A DNA stretch of 64,000 nt from contig NZ_JAQSDO010000015.1 in the NCBI RefSeq assembly GCF_029945965.1, positions 809,952 through 873,951 of the forward strand, written 5' to 3'. Position numbers and translations under genes: made by a program. This DNA comes from Thermomonas sp. Lineage in GTDB: Bacteria; Pseudomonadota; Gammaproteobacteria; Xanthomonadales; Xanthomonadaceae. The first letter of the stretch is position 1. Each line of letters starts with the position of its first letter. This document shows, in pieces, positions 47,826 through 57,084 of this stretch. The notes beneath the pieces are model-generated. The model saw nothing but the letters and a program-made list of their open reading frames with translations. It did not search any database and was not told the DNA's origin.

Positions 47826-48817
47826 GCGTCTTGACCTGCCCTGCTGCCAAAAGCCTGATGCCAACGCCAGGCGGAGCCAATGATCGACTCGATCGCGTCA
47901 TGCCGCGGCTGCCAGCCAAGCTCACGCCGGATGCGGCTGGCATCGCCGACAAGCACTGGTGGATCGCCGGCGCGGCGCTCCCCGAATGCAACGGGCACTG
48001 GCCTGCCCGTGACCTTGCTGGCGCAATCGATCACTTCACGCACGGAAAAGCCGCGTCCATTGCCGAGGTTGTAGGCATTGGTGCCAGCCCCATTTTCCAA
48101 GGCCTGCAAAGCCAGCACATGTGCGTCGGCAAGATCACTGACGTGGATGTAGTCGCGGATACAGGTGCCGTCCCGAGTCTCATAGTCGGTGCCGAAGACC
48201 GTCACGTCGGCACGCTGGCCACATGCAGCATCGAGCACCAACGGGATCAAATGGGTTTCCGGGTCATGCATCTCCCCGATGTCGCCATCGGGGTCCGCGC
48301 CGGCGGCATTGAAATAGCGAAGGCTTGCCGAGCGCAGCGCATGGGCTGCATCGAAGTCCGACAACATGCGTTCGATCATCAGTTTGGAAGCGCCATAGGG
48401 ATTGATCGGAAATTGCGGGTGGTCTTCCGCCAGCGGCAGCGACCGCGGCGTGCCATAGGTCGCACACGTACTGGAGAAGACCAGCTTGTCGATGCCGTGG
48501 TCGCGCATCGCTTCCAGCAACGTCAGTGAACCCGCCACGTTATTGCGATAGTACTTGCCGGGATTGGATACCGATTCACCCACGTAGGCATAGGCGGCGA
48601 AGTGCATCACTGCAACGGGTTGCCATTGCGTGATGACAATATCCAGGCGCGCGCGATCGGTGATGTCGCCTTGCTCAAGCGGTCCCCACTGCACCGCCTG
48701 GCGGTGCCCATGGACCAGGTTGTCATAGGCCACAGGCGTATAGCCTGCGGCGGCCAGCGCCTTGCAGGCATGGCTGCCGATGTAACCGGCGCCACCCGTG
48801 ACCAGAACGGTTTTCAT
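47822..48817 (-). CDS. galE: UDP-glucose 4-epimerase
   Basis: 331 residues. [45 protein letters not shown] and NPYGASKLMIER (Tyr-Lys) are diagnostic. Supplies UDP-galactose. I start at ATG 48817, the canonical MKTVLVTGG; a frame 16 codons longer begins at 48865 with an ATGA overlap to the regulator gene and cannot be excluded. Confidence 0.94.
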   Translation of the reverse strand: MKTVLVTGGAGYIGSHACKALAAAGYTPVAYDNLVHGHRQAVQWGPLEQGDITDRARLDIVITQWQPVAVMHFAAYAYVGESVSNPGKYYRNNVAGSLTLLEAMRDHGIDKLVFSSTCATYGTPRSLPLAEDHPQFPINPYGASKLMIERMLSDFDAAHALRSASLRYFNAAGADPDGDIGEMHDPETHLIPLVLDAACGQRADVTVFGTDYETRDGTCIRDYIHVSDLADAHVLALQALENGAGTNAYNLGNGRGFSVREVIDCASKVTGRPVPVAFGERRAGDPPVLVGDASRIRRELGWQPRHDAIESIIGSAWRWHQAFGSRAGQDA

Positions 48818-48861
48818 GCTTGGGACGCCCTCATTGATGCCTGCTTCATTAATGTAATGGC

Positions 48862-49215
48862 TCATTGATGGGAAGCCCTGCGCAGAGACGGGGTATTTCC
48901 GTTGGCGACTTCGTCGCGCAACTGTGCGATTTCATTTTCCAGGCGGCTGTATTCGGCCTGCCGTTGGCTCAAGAAGCGTGCCGCAGCAGCCAACTTGGCC
49001 TGCAGTCCACTTGCCGTCAGCACGTAGGCATACGCCAGCTTGTTCTGGCTGGTGCGGAAATTGTTGACCTTGACCCAGCCGCGGTCAATCAACGCACGCA
49101 GGCAATAATTGGTCTTGCCAAGCGACAGCTCGAGCGCTTGCGCCAGCTCACGCTGGCTCATCTCGGGCCGCTCGGAGAGCAACCGCAGGATCCGCAATCT
49201 CAATTCGTCATCCAT
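48862..49215 (-). CDS. MarR-family EPS-associated transcriptional regulator
   Basis: 117 residues. Winged helix: LRLRILRLLSERPEMSQREL, then ALELSLGKTNYCLRALIDRG as recognition helix, and a C-terminal coiled coil (LSQRQAEYSRLENEIAQLRD). This matches the small MarR-type regulators found inside EPS loci of proteobacteria. First gene of the operon that runs through galE, wzm and beyond; directly downstream of the ops element. Could autoregulate the locus. Confidence 0.85.
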   Translation of the reverse strand: MDDELRLRILRLLSERPEMSQRELAQALELSLGKTNYCLRALIDRGWVKVNNFRTSQNKLAYAYVLTASGLQAKLAAAARFLSQRQAEYSRLENEIAQLRDEVANGNTPSLRRASHQ

Positions 49216-49243
49216 TTTCCGCAGTCCTCACACTGCTCCTGGA

Positions 49244-49254
49244 ACGCTACCGCC
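49244..49254 (-). promoter_or_regulatory. ops element (RfaH recruitment site)
   Basis: The minus strand reads GGCGGTAGCGT, the exact core of the E. coli ops/JUMPstart element that pauses RNA polymerase and recruits RfaH. It lies in the 108-bp leader between the rfaH-like gene and the EPS regulator, 28 bp upstream of the regulator's start codon and correctly oriented. I saw no second exact copy in the window. Confidence 0.75.
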
Positions 49255-49323
49255 CTGCGGTTGTGACAATCCGCTGCGCCGCTTGACCGGGTTTTCAGGC
49301 TGGCGCGATGCGCCAACTACAAC

Positions 49324-49827
49324 TCAAATACCGACGGCGATTTGCTGCCGCGGCAACACTACTTCACGCATGTTGCCCAACAGGTCCAGCAACAGGCGAA
49401 CCCGATCCACGCCGCTGGCGCCAAGGAAGATGCCATCGATCCCGCTCATCGGACCTTCGTTGATGCAGACCCTGCTACCCGGCACGAACTCGGGAGCCAC
49501 CAGCCGCACCAGGCCATCTTCGGTATCTTCGCGAGCGCGGATACGCTCGATCACTTCTGCAGGTACCTGCGCTGGCTGTCCACCGAAACGCACCAGTCCG
49601 ATCGCACCGCGCGTGGAACGCACGGGCGCCAGCGATTCGTGTTCCGGATCTGCCGACAGGAACAGGTAGCTCGGGAACAGACATTCGATCCGTTCCCGCA
49701 TCCCACCAACCGTGCGAAATGCCCGCCGCACGCGCGGCAGGAGACACACATAGCCCTGCCGAGTCAGATGCTCATGGGCCACTGCTTCCGATCTTGGTTT
49801 GGTGGCGACGACGAACCAGGCTTGCAC
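49324..49827 (-). CDS. rfaH: RfaH-like transcription antiterminator (NusG paralogue)
   Basis: 167 residues. NusG N-terminal domain: AWFVVATKPRSEAVAHEHLT, LFPSYLFLSADPE and RSTRGAIGLVRFGGQPAQVP, very close to the RfaH pattern ATRGV-HFVRFG-PA-VP. A KOW-type C-terminal half follows (EGPMSGIDGIFLGASGVDRV). GTG start. RfaH loads on polymerase at ops and suppresses termination in long surface-polysaccharide operons; an ops site is immediately downstream. Confidence 0.88.
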   Translation of the reverse strand: MQAWFVVATKPRSEAVAHEHLTRQGYVCLLPRVRRAFRTVGGMRERIECLFPSYLFLSADPEHESLAPVRSTRGAIGLVRFGGQPAQVPAEVIERIRAREDTEDGLVRLVAPEFVPGSRVCINEGPMSGIDGIFLGASGVDRVRLLLDLLGNMREVVLPRQQIAVGI

Positions 49828-49895
49828 TCGACTAGGCTACTGCGTTCAATGATTGAACGCAGGGTATCGGAATGCCATCATTCAAACAAGCGCAC

Positions 49896-50867
49896 TCAAC
49901 TCTCCGCACCATTCTCACCGAGCAACGCATCGAAGTAGACAATGGTCCGTGAAAGACCTTCATCAAGCTGCACGCCAGGCTGCCATCCAAGTTTGCTGGT
50001 TGCCAGGCTGATATCCGGCTTGCGCTGCGTTGGATCATCGGCTGGCAAAGGCATGTTCACTAACTCGGAAGACGATCCGGTCAATGCAATCACACGCTCC
50101 GCAAGCTGACGGATAGTGAATTCGACAGGATTGCCAAGGTTGACCGGCCCGGTGAACCCCGGTTCGGTGTCCATCAGGCGCAGGAAGCCTTCGACCAGAT
50201 CATCCACGTAACAGAACGAACGCGTCTGCTGGCCTTCGCCATAGATCGTGATCGGCTCACCGCGCAGCGCCTGCACGATGAAGTTGGACACCACCCTGCC
50301 GTCGTTGGGATGCATCCTCGGACCGTACGTGTTGAAGATACGGGCGACCTTGATGTCGAGACCATGCTGGCGGTGGTAGTCGAAGAACAGCGTCTCCGCG
50401 CAGCGCTTGCCCTCGTCGTAGCAGGAACGAATACCGATGGGGTTTACGTTGCCCCAGTAGCCTTCCGTTTGCGGATGCACACTGGGGTCGCCATAGACCT
50501 CGCTGGTGGACGCCTGGAAGATCTTGCAGCGCAGCCGCTTGGCGAGTCCGAGCATGTTGATCGCGCCATGCACCGAGGTCTTGGTCGTCTGCACTGGATC
50601 GTGCTGGTAATGGATCGGCGAGGCCGGACAGGCGAGGTTGTAGATCTCATCAACTTCCATGTACAGCGGGAAGGTGACGTCATGGCGGACGAATTCGAAA
50701 CGTGGATGGCCATGCAGGTGTTCGATGTTGCGTTTGCTGCCGGTGAACAGATTGTCCGCACAGACGACCTCGCTACCACGCTCCAGCAGGCGATCAATCA
50801 GGTGTGACCCCAGGAAGCCCGCGCCACCGGTCACCAGCACGCGCTTGCGCGCTTCGTAATTCCTCAT
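49896..50867 (-). CDS. UDP-glucuronate decarboxylase (UDP-xylose synthase)
   Basis: 323 residues from ATG 50867 (GGGAG nine bases upstream). [63 protein letters not shown] and [13 protein letters not shown] are the signature of UXS enzymes. Converts UDP-GlcA to UDP-xylose. It follows the nucleotide-sugar dehydrogenase with a 2-bp gap, implying a dehydrogenase-decarboxylase pair. Confidence 0.93.
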   Translation of the reverse strand: MRNYEARKRVLVTGGAGFLGSHLIDRLLERGSEVVCADNLFTGSKRNIEHLHGHPRFEFVRHDVTFPLYMEVDEIYNLACPASPIHYQHDPVQTTKTSVHGAINMLGLAKRLRCKIFQASTSEVYGDPSVHPQTEGYWGNVNPIGIRSCYDEGKRCAETLFFDYHRQHGLDIKVARIFNTYGPRMHPNDGRVVSNFIVQALRGEPITIYGEGQQTRSFCYVDDLVEGFLRLMDTEPGFTGPVNLGNPVEFTIRQLAERVIALTGSSSELVNMPLPADDPTQRKPDISLATSKLGWQPGVQLDEGLSRTIVYFDALLGENGAES

Positions 50868-50869
50868 CC

Positions 50870-52327
50870 TCACAATCTCCCGTCTACCGCATCCCGCGGC
50901 AGGACATATTTGACGTCGTAGACCACGCTACCCGAAGCCTTGCCGAACGCACGCACGCCATCCCCGCCGAGCTGGCGGAACTGCTCGTGCCCGACAGCGA
51001 CGATGACGGCATCGTACGCACCCTGCTCCACATCGCCGACCGGGATGATGCCGTACTCGTGCTGGGCTTCGGCTACATCCACCCAGGGATCATGCACATC
51101 GACCTGCGCGTTGTAGCTGCGCAAGGTGTCGATGATGTCGACCACGCGCGTGTTGCGCAGGTCCGGGCAATTCTCCTTGAACGCCAACCCCAGGATCAGC
51201 ACGCGCGCCTGCACCGGGTTGATGCCCTTGCGCAGCATCAGCTTGATGACCTGGTCGGCGACGTACGCGCCCATGCCATCGTTGGTGCGGCGGCCGGCAA
51301 GGATCACCTGCGAATGGTGGCCCACCTGTGTGGCCTTGTGGGTCAGGTAGTAGGGATCCACACTGATGCAGTGGCCACCAACCAGGCCCGGGCGAAACGG
51401 CAGGAAATTCCACTTGGTGCCGGCGGCTTCCAGCACGTCCAGGGTGTCGATGTCGAGTTTCCGGAACAGCACCGCAAGGTCGTTGATCAGCGCGATGTTG
51501 AGGTCGCGTTGCGTGTTCTCGATGACCTTGGCGGCTTCGGCGACCTTGATGCTGCTGGCCTTGTGGGTGCCTGCCGTGATGATGCTGGCGTAGAGCGCAT
51601 CGATGAAGTCGGCCGCCTCGGGTGTTGAGCCCGAGGTCACCTTGAGAATGCTGGTGAGGCGATGCTGCTTGTCGCCGGGATTGATGCGCTCTGGGCTGTA
51701 ACCGATCGAGAACATCTTGCGATGTTGCCCCGCATCTGCATCGGCATCGGCACCCTCTGGATCCAGAAGCAGATCGTATGCCGCCGGCTCCAGGCTGGCG
51801 GCGTCACCTAGCTCATCCAATTCTTCCTGCCGCTCGGCCTTGCGCAGCGCCACTTCCTCGGGTGACAACGGTACAAACGCGCGGCCGTCATAGCGCAGCT
51901 TGGAGAATCGCTCAAGGATCGGCATGCAGACTTCTTCGGTGCAGCCTGGATAGACGGTGGATTCGTAAATCACGGTATCGCCCGGCTTCAGCACGATGCC
52001 AAGGGCTTCGCTCGCCTTCACCAGCGGCCCGAGGTCAGGGCGCTTGGCATCGTCGATCGGGGTGGGAACGGTCACGATGTAGGTATTGCAACCGGCGATG
52101 TCACTCAGCGCGCTGGTGAATTCCAGCCGCGTGATGCTCGCAAGTTCCTCGGCATCGACTTCCAGCGTCGTGTCGATCCCGGCTTGCAGTTGCCGGATAC
52201 GCTCGGCATTGATGTCGAAGCCGATCGTGTCGTAATGCTTGCCGAATTCGACCGCCAGCGGCAACCCGACATAACCCAGGCCCACGATGGCGATGCGGGC
52301 ACGCGCCAACTTTTCCGCAAAATCCAT
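50870..52327 (-). CDS. Nucleotide-sugar 6-dehydrogenase (UDP-Glc/HexNAc type) with insertion
   Basis: 485 residues. NAD loop [42 protein letters not shown] and catalytic Cys320 in [15 protein letters not shown]. Sequence resembles TviB/WbpO (UDP-HexNAc dehydrogenases), but the neighbouring UDP-xylose synthase and UDP-GlcA epimerase suggest UDP-GlcA as product. Residues ~148-205 are an extra acidic, Ala/Glu/Asp-rich stretch ([20 protein letters not shown], then GADADADAG) absent from ordinary members of ~425 residues. Confidence 0.88.
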   Translation of the reverse strand: MDFAEKLARARIAIVGLGYVGLPLAVEFGKHYDTIGFDINAERIRQLQAGIDTTLEVDAEELASITRLEFTSALSDIAGCNTYIVTVPTPIDDAKRPDLGPLVKASEALGIVLKPGDTVIYESTVYPGCTEEVCMPILERFSKLRYDGRAFVPLSPEEVALRKAERQEELDELGDAASLEPAAYDLLLDPEGADADADAGQHRKMFSIGYSPERINPGDKQHRLTSILKVTSGSTPEAADFIDALYASIITAGTHKASSIKVAEAAKVIENTQRDLNIALINDLAVLFRKLDIDTLDVLEAAGTKWNFLPFRPGLVGGHCISVDPYYLTHKATQVGHHSQVILAGRRTNDGMGAYVADQVIKLMLRKGINPVQARVLILGLAFKENCPDLRNTRVVDIIDTLRSYNAQVDVHDPWVDVAEAQHEYGIIPVGDVEQGAYDAVIVAVGHEQFRQLGGDGVRAFGKASGSVVYDVKYVLPRDAVDGRL

Positions 52328-53737
52328 TCAGCCGTTCTCCATGCCAGGCCGGCGTCCATATTTACGCCTTGCACGTTCGCCAACCTCGGCAGTCGCCGAG
52401 AGCATGAATCCGGCAAGCATCGCGGTCGTGGTCATCAGTGTCGTGGTACTTAGCGGGAAATCGACCCAGGAGTGGACCAAGGCCGCAGCGATGCCGACCC
52501 AACACGCCGCAGCAACCACAATTCCACTGCTGCGCCCCTTGGCGTTGAAGATCCGGATACCGGCCAATGCAAATACGATGAGTCCAAAGGCGAGCACCAG
52601 CATCGCCGGCAATCCGCCGGTCAACCACCATTGCGCATACTCGTTGTGCGCATGGTTGACGTATTCCGGCATCCACAGGCTGGCCGGCATGTGCTGTTCA
52701 AACACCGGCTGGAAACTACCGATCCCGCTACCGAGCGGGAAGTACGACTTGCCAATCCGGAACGTGGCGTCTGCAATGACCATGCGTGGGTCTTCCTGCT
52801 TCGCCACCGCCAACCAACCAAAGCCCGACCACACGCCAATGAGGCCCAGGACCATGGCGAAAGCAGCCGCGATCGTAACGCCTCGGGACTTCCCGATCCG
52901 GGAAATCGGCAGCACACCGGTCAACAGAAAAGTACCCACCAGCGCAGGAGGTACCAGCACGATGCCTGCGCGTGACGTGGTGATCGGGATCGCGAGCATG
53001 CACAGCAGCCCTGCGCCTGCATAGACCCACTGCATCCCGAATGTGAGTGCACCACCTGCACGGCGCCAGGCGTCAACTGCAAGCCCGATCGACAAGCACA
53101 AACCGATGACAAGTGCAGTGGCAAAGTGATTCGGATTGATCAGCAGGCCGCCAAAACCGGACGTCTCATCGGGATACATGCGCAAGCCGCTGTCGCGTGG
53201 CAAGCCTGACTCAAACAGCGCGAAAAGGACGTTCAACAACACAATGGCGACGCACGCTTTCGCGAAAAACCTGGCGAACCTGACGGGAAGCGCGCAGGCA
53301 GCAAGGAATGCAGCAAGCGCGGGTAACAACGCCCAAACTGCCCGCTCGCTCGCATGGGGCGTCAGACTCCAATGATGTGCGGGCTGGACGATGCCTGCCC
53401 TCGCCAGGTCGGCAGCCACGCCTGCCCGGCCAGGAGCAATGGACCACAACGCGTTCGGCAGTGGCAGGAGCTGGATGGCGGGTACCAGGGCGATCAACAG
53501 GGCCAGCAGGAGGCCCGCACGTAGCAGCCGGTCCGATGGCGGAGACGCGGACAACGCGATTACCGCTAGCGCCAACACCGGCAAGGCGAGCAACTGCAAC
53601 CACTCATCCTGCGAGGTGCTGTCCTCTACCACGCCGCCGAAACACCAACTGGCAACAAGTAGAACCAGCAATGCAGGAACAAGCATCCGCACGAGGATTC
53701 CCGGCGCGGTGTCACCGGCTAGTGATGGATTCGACAT
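52328..53737 (-). CDS. O-antigen ligase/polymerase family membrane protein
   Basis: 469 residues with about eleven membrane helices. The Wzy_C/WaaL block is clear: SYFPLGSGIGSFQPVFEQHM, then NHAHNEYAQWWLTGGLPAML, including the conserved HNEY. Acts in the periplasm as polymerase or ligase. It directly abuts the dehydrogenase gene. It is the stronger WaaL/Wzy candidate of the two in the window. Confidence 0.88.
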   Translation of the reverse strand: MSNPSLAGDTAPGILVRMLVPALLVLLVASWCFGGVVEDSTSQDEWLQLLALPVLALAVIALSASPPSDRLLRAGLLLALLIALVPAIQLLPLPNALWSIAPGRAGVAADLARAGIVQPAHHWSLTPHASERAVWALLPALAAFLAACALPVRFARFFAKACVAIVLLNVLFALFESGLPRDSGLRMYPDETSGFGGLLINPNHFATALVIGLCLSIGLAVDAWRRAGGALTFGMQWVYAGAGLLCMLAIPITTSRAGIVLVPPALVGTFLLTGVLPISRIGKSRGVTIAAAFAMVLGLIGVWSGFGWLAVAKQEDPRMVIADATFRIGKSYFPLGSGIGSFQPVFEQHMPASLWMPEYVNHAHNEYAQWWLTGGLPAMLVLAFGLIVFALAGIRIFNAKGRSSGIVVAAACWVGIAAALVHSWVDFPLSTTTLMTTTAMLAGFMLSATAEVGERARRKYGRRPGMENG

Positions 53738-53772
53738 CGGATCAGGTTAGCTTGTGCGTTGCCAAAACGGAA

Positions 53773-53799
53773 CGGGGCAGGTCCTTAAGACCTGCCCCG
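53773..53799 (-). terminator. Intrinsic terminator of the wza-wzc operon
   Basis: Perfect 11-bp GC-rich stem (CGGGGCAGGTC / GACCTGCCCCG) with a 5-nt loop, followed on the minus strand by TTCCGTTTT. It lies 36 bp after the last gene of the operon and before the O-antigen ligase gene, so it probably separates two transcription units. Confidence 0.75.
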
Positions 53800-53835
53800 T
53801 CGATTACATCAGCAGCTGAAAGGCTGAAACCTATA

Positions 53836-54285
53836 TCAGCGATTGCCCAAGCTCACGGGCGGAGGCGTCGGCTTGTTATTGTCTGAACTATTGCCAATCA
53901 ACGCTGCCAGCACCACGCCCGTACCAACGATGATTGCCGCGTTTCCGAGTTGACTGGAACCGGAACCGGTCCAGGCAACCGCACGCGTGCAATCCGTAGG
54001 CACGTCATAAACCCCGGGCTTCTTGAATTCAATCACGCAATCATCCTTGGGGTCGTTGTTTCCGCGGTCGTAGACCACCCTTGCGGACGAACCCGAGTTG
54101 ACCATCAATTTCTGACCACTCACGACCTGCTGGCCGTTTTCGGCTGAGACGAACTCCCCACCCGTGCTGGAAAGAATTGAACCCGAGTCAACCTTCAGCA
54201 CAATGGATTGGGCTTGGTCTTGCGCAAACACAGGTGCCGACATCGCAACCGAGCATGCAACCAGCACATAAATGAATTTACTCAT
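53836..54285 (-). CDS. Small secreted/anchored protein of the EPS operon
   Basis: 149 residues from ATG 54285 with AAGGAAG six bases upstream. A signal peptide (KFIYVLVACSVAMSAPVFAQ) is followed by a small beta-rich domain with two Cys (DDCVIEF, PTDCTRA) that could form a disulfide. A C-terminal hydrophobic segment IIVGTGVVLAALIG precedes a short Pro/Asn tail. I do not recognise the family. As last gene of the wza-wzc unit, an assembly or surface-anchoring role is plausible. Confidence 0.75.
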   Translation of the reverse strand: MSKFIYVLVACSVAMSAPVFAQDQAQSIVLKVDSGSILSSTGGEFVSAENGQQVVSGQKLMVNSGSSARVVYDRGNNDPKDDCVIEFKKPGVYDVPTDCTRAVAWTGSGSSQLGNAAIIVGTGVVLAALIGNSSDNNKPTPPPVSLGNR

Positions 54286-54363
54286 GGTGATCTTCCTTGG
54301 CCAGCAGAATTCAGACAACATCGACTTTAACAATGCCGAGAGACGAATGCAAGAATCCGGGCT

Positions 54364-55596
54364 TCATTCAGCGCCAGTATCCGGGAGGCGTTTGATATCC
54401 ATATCAGCGATCCAGAGTTCGCCAGCCAGCCGCTGCCCCGCCCCCTGACCAATCGGATTCACCAGTCGCAGCCATTGTCCCGGGCAGTTTTCTGCCGGTA
54501 CCGTGAACTCATTGCCCGAGGCCCGCCAACCAAACGTTCCAGTAATCGGATCGCTTCGTGCGATTTCACCCGCCTTGCCGGCGCATGCCATCACCCACTG
54601 CAGGCCGATCTCACCGCGCAGGGCATCCGCCCGCATGCGCATCCCAAGCCGATAATGTCCTGGCGACAACAGCAGTGGCTGTTCCAGGCCTGATTGTGGA
54701 ACCCGCTGATCGAGGAACTGGAAACGCACGGATTTCCCCTGGATGCCTGCCACCTGCTCGAAGCTGACAAGTACGCCAGGCACCAGCTTGAGCCGCCAAT
54801 CGAACCCTACATTGGATGGCATGCGGGAAAAGTCGCCGTTGTAAAGCAATGGCAACCGCCCTCCTGTCATGACAGCGCCACCCGCCCAGCGCGCATAGGC
54901 TTCACCCCACTTACCCGCCGAGATGAGTCCATCAAGCCAGCTTGCGTACTCGACCGCGGACAGTCCGCCGTTGTCATGGAGCCCCTGCATCACCCTGCTG
55001 GCCGCATCCGGATACGCACGCAGAAAACGCAGCATCGTGCTCCGCCACGGTGGAGATTCCTGCAACACAGAAACAAGTGCGTCGGCGAACTTGTCGTCCT
55101 GCGCCAGGGGGGCAAGACTGCTGAGTATGGGATTGACCGCTTTCGTCCGCTCCGGGGCGGTCCGCAACATGCGGTCAACCAACGCGAGTGCTTGGGGATA
55201 CGCTCCATGCTCAAGTAAGGACCCGACCAGCCATGCGTTGGCGCGGGTATCGCGGGGGGCGCGGCGAGAGGCGATCCTGTAGAGCTCAAGCGCCTTGTCG
55301 TGGCGCCCTTGGCGTTCCGTGGATTCGGCCAAAATGCGATAGGCCACGCCTCCCAATGGCTCCTGCTCCAGAAGCAAACGTGCCGTGCTCGCAGCCGCCT
55401 CGTCCTGGCCGCCACTCAATTGCTTCTGGGCAAGCGAAACCATCGCTGTGGGTTGCCCTGGTAGCCAACGAAGAGCCTGATCTGGATCCGCTTGCGCATA
55501 ACGCTCCGCCTGCATGTGGCCGACGACTCGCCATCCCGCCAGCAATGCGAAGCCGATGACGCACGCGGCAACCAAGCCACGGACCATGGCCGTCAT
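54364..55596 (-). CDS. Membrane-anchored TPR protein of the EPS operon
   Basis: 410 residues from ATG 55596, which overlaps the preceding stop as ATGA. One N-terminal membrane helix (VRGLVAACVIGFALLAGWRV), then TPR-like helices (AYRILAESTERQGRHDKALE, LVGSLLEHGAYPQALALVDR). The C-terminal ~150 residues are beta-rich (LPLLYNGDFSRMPSNVGFDW; SPGHYRLGMRMRAD) like a carbohydrate-binding jelly roll. Probably a periplasmic scaffold for polysaccharide assembly; the binding idea is inference. Confidence 0.72.
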   Translation of the reverse strand: MTAMVRGLVAACVIGFALLAGWRVVGHMQAERYAQADPDQALRWLPGQPTAMVSLAQKQLSGGQDEAAASTARLLLEQEPLGGVAYRILAESTERQGRHDKALELYRIASRRAPRDTRANAWLVGSLLEHGAYPQALALVDRMLRTAPERTKAVNPILSSLAPLAQDDKFADALVSVLQESPPWRSTMLRFLRAYPDAASRVMQGLHDNGGLSAVEYASWLDGLISAGKWGEAYARWAGGAVMTGGRLPLLYNGDFSRMPSNVGFDWRLKLVPGVLVSFEQVAGIQGKSVRFQFLDQRVPQSGLEQPLLLSPGHYRLGMRMRADALRGEIGLQWVMACAGKAGEIARSDPITGTFGWRASGNEFTVPAENCPGQWLRLVNPIGQGAGQRLAGELWIADMDIKRLPDTGAE

Positions 55597-57080
55597 TGGG
55601 CGCGCTCCATGCTGACCCCTGTCACCAGCCAATGATCTTCCCGCCACACCATATCCACCGCGAGTACCCCGCGCATCGAAGCTGCCGTATCACCTGCATG
55701 GAATGCAGTGGTCATCGTCGCGGACGTGGCATTGATCCGCCACTGGGGCTCGTCCAGCCTGGCCTGGCCTTGATCATGCAATGCAGTGCGCATGCCACCC
55801 GCACTGGACATGATGGCGGGACTGTTCCAGATGGGCGGTGGGGGCTGCCGGATCTTCCGGAAATATTGCAGCAATTGGCTACCGACCTGCCTTGCCTGAT
55901 TGATTCGCGCGAAATCCGGTGCTGGTGCGGACGGTGCCGACGGCGCGCTCGGAGGCGCCACTGCAGCCACGACTTGCGGCAATGGCGAGAGTCTTGCCAG
56001 AGCTTTAACCGCAGGTTGCCTGGCTTTAGCCACCTTGAGCGGTGCCGCAGGAGGCCCGTTGGAAGCCATGACAGTCCCTGCCGCAGGAGACTTCCTCTTT
56101 GTGTTTTTTGACGCAGTTGCGGGTGCTGCAGGAGCAGTGGTGAGGCCGGCAGGGGGTGGGCTGATTGCTGCGACACGCTTGACAGGAGGTGGCGGCCTGA
56201 TTGTTACGACACGCTTGGCAGGCGGTGGCGGCCTGATTGCTGCGACACGCTTGGCAGGCGGCTGCGATGGGCGTGTCGCCGGTGCCGGAGGAGCGATTGA
56301 ATGAGCCGGCATTGAATGAGCCGGGGGTGGAGCGGAAACCAATGCAGCTACCCGTGCAGGAGCGACCTGCAACTTGTCCATGTCAGGTGTATCGACTTGC
56401 GCGACGCGTACTCCCTCATCCTTCCAGTCCCAGGCTGCGGGCTCACGTTGGCCGTCACGGATCGCCAGCCAACCCAGCAGGACACAGACACCAAGCAGGG
56501 TCAGCACAGGCAGGCGATGCCGCCATCCGTGACTGGGCTGCGGGTTTTCTTCAAGCTGCACCCAGCCAGGACTGCGTCGCACAGCTGGCCCTGGAACCAG
56601 GTCCTGATGGGGATCAGCGAGATTGGCCATTTGTTTTTCACGCAAGGTTTCGTCATAGGCAGTCCTGCGCTTCTGGTTGCGCAGTTCGTTCCATGCCGTG
56701 TTCACGCGCGCGGCAAAAACCGAGTCGTCCTCGCTTCGTTGCCGATCGGGGTGCAACCAATGCTGCAGAAGTCGGTGATGGATCTTGATCTGTTCCGGAC
56801 TAGCTTCGGGGGCCACGCCAAGGGTGCGATATGCATCTGCATCGGGATGGAACAGCACCTCGCGCGCATAGAACCGGGCCGCTTCACGAACCCGGCCCTC
56901 TGGCTCGCCCAGCTTTCGTGAATTCTCCGCCAGTGCCTCCGGGGAGGCCTCCGCCGCCACCGCCAGCAGCGTTTCCATCTCTGGCGGCAACGAGCGCAAA
57001 CGCAGTACGTAGCGCTCACCTGGTGCACGCAGCAGCGCAACTGCCCACTCCAGGGCGCTCCCCGACACGCCGCCCCTCAT
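55593..57080 (-). CDS. J-domain membrane protein with Pro-rich linker
   Basis: 495 residues. Residues 83-145 form a J-domain (AYRTLGVAPEASPEQIKIHH) with the Hsp70-stimulating HPD at 110-112. One membrane helix follows at ~189-206, then a long Pro/Ala/Lys linker with three 12-residue repeats of the PPAKRVAAIRPP type, and a C-terminal domain ending VDMVWREDHWLVTGVSMERA, similar to calcium/calmodulin-kinase-association or NTF2-like folds. The J-domain would be cytoplasmic and the tail periplasmic. Unusual partner for wza/wzc. Confidence 0.75.
   Translation of the reverse strand: MRGGVSGSALEWAVALLRAPGERYVLRLRSLPPEMETLLAVAAEASPEALAENSRKLGEPEGRVREAARFYAREVLFHPDADAYRTLGVAPEASPEQIKIHHRLLQHWLHPDRQRSEDDSVFAARVNTAWNELRNQKRRTAYDETLREKQMANLADPHQDLVPGPAVRRSPGWVQLEENPQPSHGWRHRLPVLTLLGVCVLLGWLAIRDGQREPAAWDWKDEGVRVAQVDTPDMDKLQVAPARVAALVSAPPPAHSMPAHSIAPPAPATRPSQPPAKRVAAIRPPPPAKRVVTIRPPPPVKRVAAISPPPAGLTTAPAAPATASKNTKRKSPAAGTVMASNGPPAAPLKVAKARQPAVKALARLSPLPQVVAAVAPPSAPSAPSAPAPDFARINQARQVGSQLLQYFRKIRQPPPPIWNSPAIMSSAGGMRTALHDQGQARLDEPQWRINATSATMTTAFHAGDTAASMRGVLAVDMVWREDHWLVTGVSMERAQ
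56161..56268. repeat. Three 36-bp tandem repeats in the J-domain gene
   Basis: Units at 56161-56196, 56197-56232 and 56233-56268, starting CTGATTG, nearly identical. They encode the 12-residue Pro-rich repeats of the linker, so length variation here would keep the frame. Confidence 0.88.
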
Positions 57081-57084
57081 GCCA

